DNA of 64,000 nucleotides from Vogesella aquatica (GTDB lineage: Bacteria; Pseudomonadota; Gammaproteobacteria; Burkholderiales; Chromobacteriaceae), in the NCBI RefSeq assembly GCF_028548455.1, contig NZ_JAQQLF010000006.1:62001-126000 (forward strand), given 5' to 3'. Positions 61,976 to 64,000 of the stretch are shown here, piece by piece (the first letter of the stretch is position 1; every line of letters begins with the position of its first letter). The position numbers and the translations under genes are program-made. A model generated the notes under the pieces. That model worked only from the letters and a program-made list of their open reading frames with translations, ran no database searches and was not told where the DNA came from.

Positions 61976-63355
61976 ATGGCCGTTGTTGCCGAAAAGAAAA
62001 CTCCCCGCTATTACACGGTAGCCTGGCGCTGGCATTTTTATGCCGGTTTGCTGGTGGCCCCGTTCATGATCATGCTGGCCATTACCGGCATGATTTACCT
62101 GTTCAAGCCGCAGCTGGACCAGCTGATGTACGGCAATCTGCTGAACGTCCCCGCTGCCAGCACCCCGGCGCACCCGGCCGACCACCTGGTGGCGGCGGTC
62201 AAAGCGCAATACCCCGGTGCCAGCGTGCTGCGTTACCAGCCGCCTGCGGCAGCCGACGCCAGTGCTAAGGTCATCATCAAGACCGCCGACGCCAAACTGG
62301 GCGTGTACGTGGACCCATACCAGGGCACCGTGCTGGGCGCACTGGACGAAAACAATAATCTGCAAACCATCGTACTGAAGCTGCATGGCGAGCTGCTGAT
62401 CGGTAAAAACGGCGACCTGCTGGTGGAGCTGGCCACCAGCTGGACGCTGGTGTTGCTGGTATCCGGCCTGTACCTGTGGTGGCCGCGTGGCCGCGGCAAA
62501 CTGGCGGTGTTCTGGCCGCGCCTGCATGCCGGTGGCCGTGCCTTCTGGCGTGACATCCACGCCGTTACCGGCTTCTGGGGCGCCATCTTCTTGCTGTTCA
62601 TGCTGCTGTCCGGCCTGACCTGGACCGGCTACTGGGGCGAGAAATTTGCGGCGGTGTGGAGCCAGTTTCCGGCACAGATGTGGGACGATGTGCCCAAGTC
62701 CGACAAAAAAGCCATCAGCCTGAACAGCACCGAAGAGAAAATCGTGCCGTGGGCGGTAGAACCTAGCCCGCTGCCCAAGTCCACCGACCCGCATGCGGCG
62801 CACAAAGGGGCGACCCCGCAGGCGGCCACGCCGCAGATCGCGCTGCAGCAGGTGGTAGATACCGCCCGTGCCCGTGGCGTAGTGCCGGGTTACAACATCG
62901 CGCTACCGGACGGTGACGAAGGCGTGTTTACCGTGTCGGTGTTCCCGAACGACCCGCGTAACGAGGCTACGCTGCATATCGACCAGTACAGCGGCAAGGT
63001 GCTGGCGGATATCCGCTTCAAGGACTACGCGCTGGTGCCCAAGGCGGTGGAGTTTGGCGTGGTGATTCACGAAGGCAAGTTCTTTGGCTTGGCCAACCAG
63101 CTGCTGATGGCGGCCATCTGCCTGCTGGTACTGGTGAGCAGCATCAGCGGCCTGGTGATGTGGTGGCTGCGCAAGCCGGCCGGCCGCCTGGGCGCGCCTG
63201 CCGACGCACCGGATACCCCGCTGTGGAAAGGCGCGCTGCTGATCATGCTGGCACTGGGCGTAGCCTTCCCGCTGGTAGGCGCCTCGTTTATCGCTATCAT
63301 GCTGCTGGACTGGCTGCTGCTGCGCCGCCTGCCGGCGCTGGCCTTCCTGCGCTAA
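61976..63355 (+). CDS. PepSY-associated membrane protein (PiuB-like)
   Basis: 459 aa. N-terminal helix with WRWHFYAGLLVAPFMIMLAI, a PepSY-type periplasmic part (PYQGTVLGALDENNNLQTI), further helices containing histidines (LKLHGELLIG; RDIHAVTGFWG) and a second PepSY-like segment (YSGKVLADIRFKDYALVP). This family is often iron-regulated and linked to siderophore or haem iron reduction. RBS CAGGAAA. A dispersed 10-mer copy lies just upstream (61923). Specific role not determinable. Confidence 0.87.
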   Translation: MAVVAEKKTPRYYTVAWRWHFYAGLLVAPFMIMLAITGMIYLFKPQLDQLMYGNLLNVPAASTPAHPADHLVAAVKAQYPGASVLRYQPPAAADASAKVIIKTADAKLGVYVDPYQGTVLGALDENNNLQTIVLKLHGELLIGKNGDLLVELATSWTLVLLVSGLYLWWPRGRGKLAVFWPRLHAGGRAFWRDIHAVTGFWGAIFLLFMLLSGLTWTGYWGEKFAAVWSQFPAQMWDDVPKSDKKAISLNSTEEKIVPWAVEPSPLPKSTDPHAAHKGATPQAATPQIALQQVVDTARARGVVPGYNIALPDGDEGVFTVSVFPNDPRNEATLHIDQYSGKVLADIRFKDYALVPKAVEFGVVIHEGKFFGLANQLLMAAICLLVLVSSISGLVMWWLRKPAGRLGAPADAPDTPLWKGALLIMLALGVAFPLVGASFIAIMLLDWLLLRRLPALAFLR

Positions 63356-63387
63356 ACCGCCGACTCCGCCCGGACGGGCTTGCGGCC

Positions 63388-63416
63388 AACCCCCTGTCTG
63401 TGTGGCAGGGGGTTTT
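63388..63416 (+). terminator. Rho-independent terminator after the PepSY gene
   Basis: AACCCCCTG (63388-63396) pairs with CAGGGGGTT (63406-63414), followed by TT. A 10-mer copy (63381-63390) overlaps the left arm. Confidence 0.88.
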
Positions 63417-63486
63417 GCTTGTGGCGGGCTTGGCCGCAGGCCCCTGGCATGGCTAAGATGCTGCCATCTCTTGCCGAGGCTTTGCC

Positions 63487-64000
63487 ATGCACCTGCTGGC
63501 TTTTGTAAACCGCGTAGAAAGCGACATCATCACCCCCGCACTGGACCGCCGTTTTGGCGTGAGCCAGGTCAGCCTGCTGTGCCACCGCAGCGAGCTGGGG
63601 CTGGCCACCGATATCGCCGGCGTATGCCGCAGCCTGCACCTGCCGGCCCATGTGGTAACGCTGGCGGCCGATACCCAGCCCTTGGCGTTGCGCCAGCAGT
63701 TGGCCGCATTGGCGCAGGGTGCGGTGGCGTTCAATATCAGCGCCGCGTCGCCGGTGCAGGCGGCGCTGGCCTACGACCTGGCGCGCGAGCGCCAGCTGCC
63801 GCTGATGAGTATCGCCCCGCACAGCGACCGCCTGATCTGGCTGCTGGGCGGCGAGCACACCGGCCTGCGCACCGGCAGTGATATTGCCGATGGTCTGACG
63901 CTGGCGGCGTACTTTGCGCTGTACGGCAGCCGCATCGAACATATCCATTACCGGCTGGCACAGCGCCCGCAGCGGCTGGAGGCACTAGCCGCCGGCCTGG
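63487..64000 (+). CDS. DUF1887/CARF-like protein, 5' part only
   Basis: 171 codons to the window end, no stop. Starts MHLLAFVNRVESDIITPAL. The middle reads GAVAFNISAASPVQAALAYD then ERQLPLMSIAPHSDRLIWL and LTLAAYFALYGS, which follows the pattern of the N-terminal CARF-like domain of DUF1887 (Card1/Can2) proteins: N-x-T-G-G-T-K, helix, strand, 'D.. iiWL', then a 'YL..YG' helix. The GGTK loop is replaced by SAASP. The C-terminal nuclease part, if any, lies outside. No CRISPR array or cas gene is visible. Assignment is by pattern only. Confidence 0.55.
   Translation, partial: MHLLAFVNRVESDIITPALDRRFGVSQVSLLCHRSELGLATDIAGVCRSLHLPAHVVTLAADTQPLALRQQLAALAQGAVAFNISAASPVQAALAYDLARERQLPLMSIAPHSDRLIWLLGGEHTGLRTGSDIADGLTLAAYFALYGSRIEHIHYRLAQRPQRLEALAAGL

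Overview
The window is about 64 kb of GC-rich (mid-60s percent by eye) bacterial chromosome, densely coded, with no rRNA, tRNA or CRISPR array that I can see. Gene content (narK1-narK2-narGHJI with narXL, nnrS, a DNR-type regulator, ubiUVT, class III ribonucleotide reductase) and protein style suggest a facultatively anaerobic, motile, nitrate-respiring betaproteobacterium, most likely of the Neisseriales/Chromobacteriaceae type (Vogesella- or Chromobacterium-like). That placement is inference; no marker gene is present.

Layout. (1) 1-600: tail of a small membrane-protein gene followed by an attC-like site, possibly the end of an integron cassette array. (2) 601-3663: a PAS-GGDEF-EAL c-di-GMP enzyme. 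(3) 3.9-30.4 kb: an anaerobic-respiration region. It holds molybdenum cofactor genes (mobB, moaD, moaE, moaA), nitrate transport (narK1, narK2), nitrate reductase (narGHJI), a NIT-domain chemoreceptor, DUF2249 and NnrS proteins, the NarX-NarL two-component system, a carbonic anhydrase, a DNR-type regulator, an anaerobic ribonucleotide reductase whose glycyl-radical segment is a separate 56-residue gene, and ubiUVT for oxygen-independent ubiquinone synthesis. FNR/DNR-like boxes sit before the DUF2249-DUF3079 pair and between nrdD and ubiU. (4) 30.5-42.2 kb: metabolic genes, including an aldehyde dehydrogenase/Tat protein/GMC oxidoreductase operon and a probable itaconate (C5-dicarboxylate) degradation cluster with a LysR regulator and an orphan TRAP binding protein. 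(5) 42.5-51.1 kb: accessory-looking region with two orphan solute-binding proteins, a diguanylate cyclase, a lipoprotein, a second chemoreceptor, a secreted metallopeptidase-like protein, several intergenic repeat families, an IS481 transposase stub and two AT-rich orphan genes. (6) 51.3-61.2 kb: a cobalamin uptake/late-synthesis operon on the minus strand headed by a cobalamin riboswitch. (7) 61.3-64.0 kb: an RBBP9-type hydrolase, a PepSY membrane protein, and the start of a DUF1887/CARF-like gene cut by the window end.

The most striking signal belongs to no single gene. The 10-mer TGCGGCCAAC (extended TGCGGCCAACCTTG) occurs about 43 times exactly, in near-equal numbers on both strands, in and between genes and in several reading frames, and in places as inverted pairs that form terminator-like hairpins. 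Density, strand balance and hairpin pairing are those of a DNA uptake sequence, but the word differs from the Neisseria DUS, which occurs exactly only once here.
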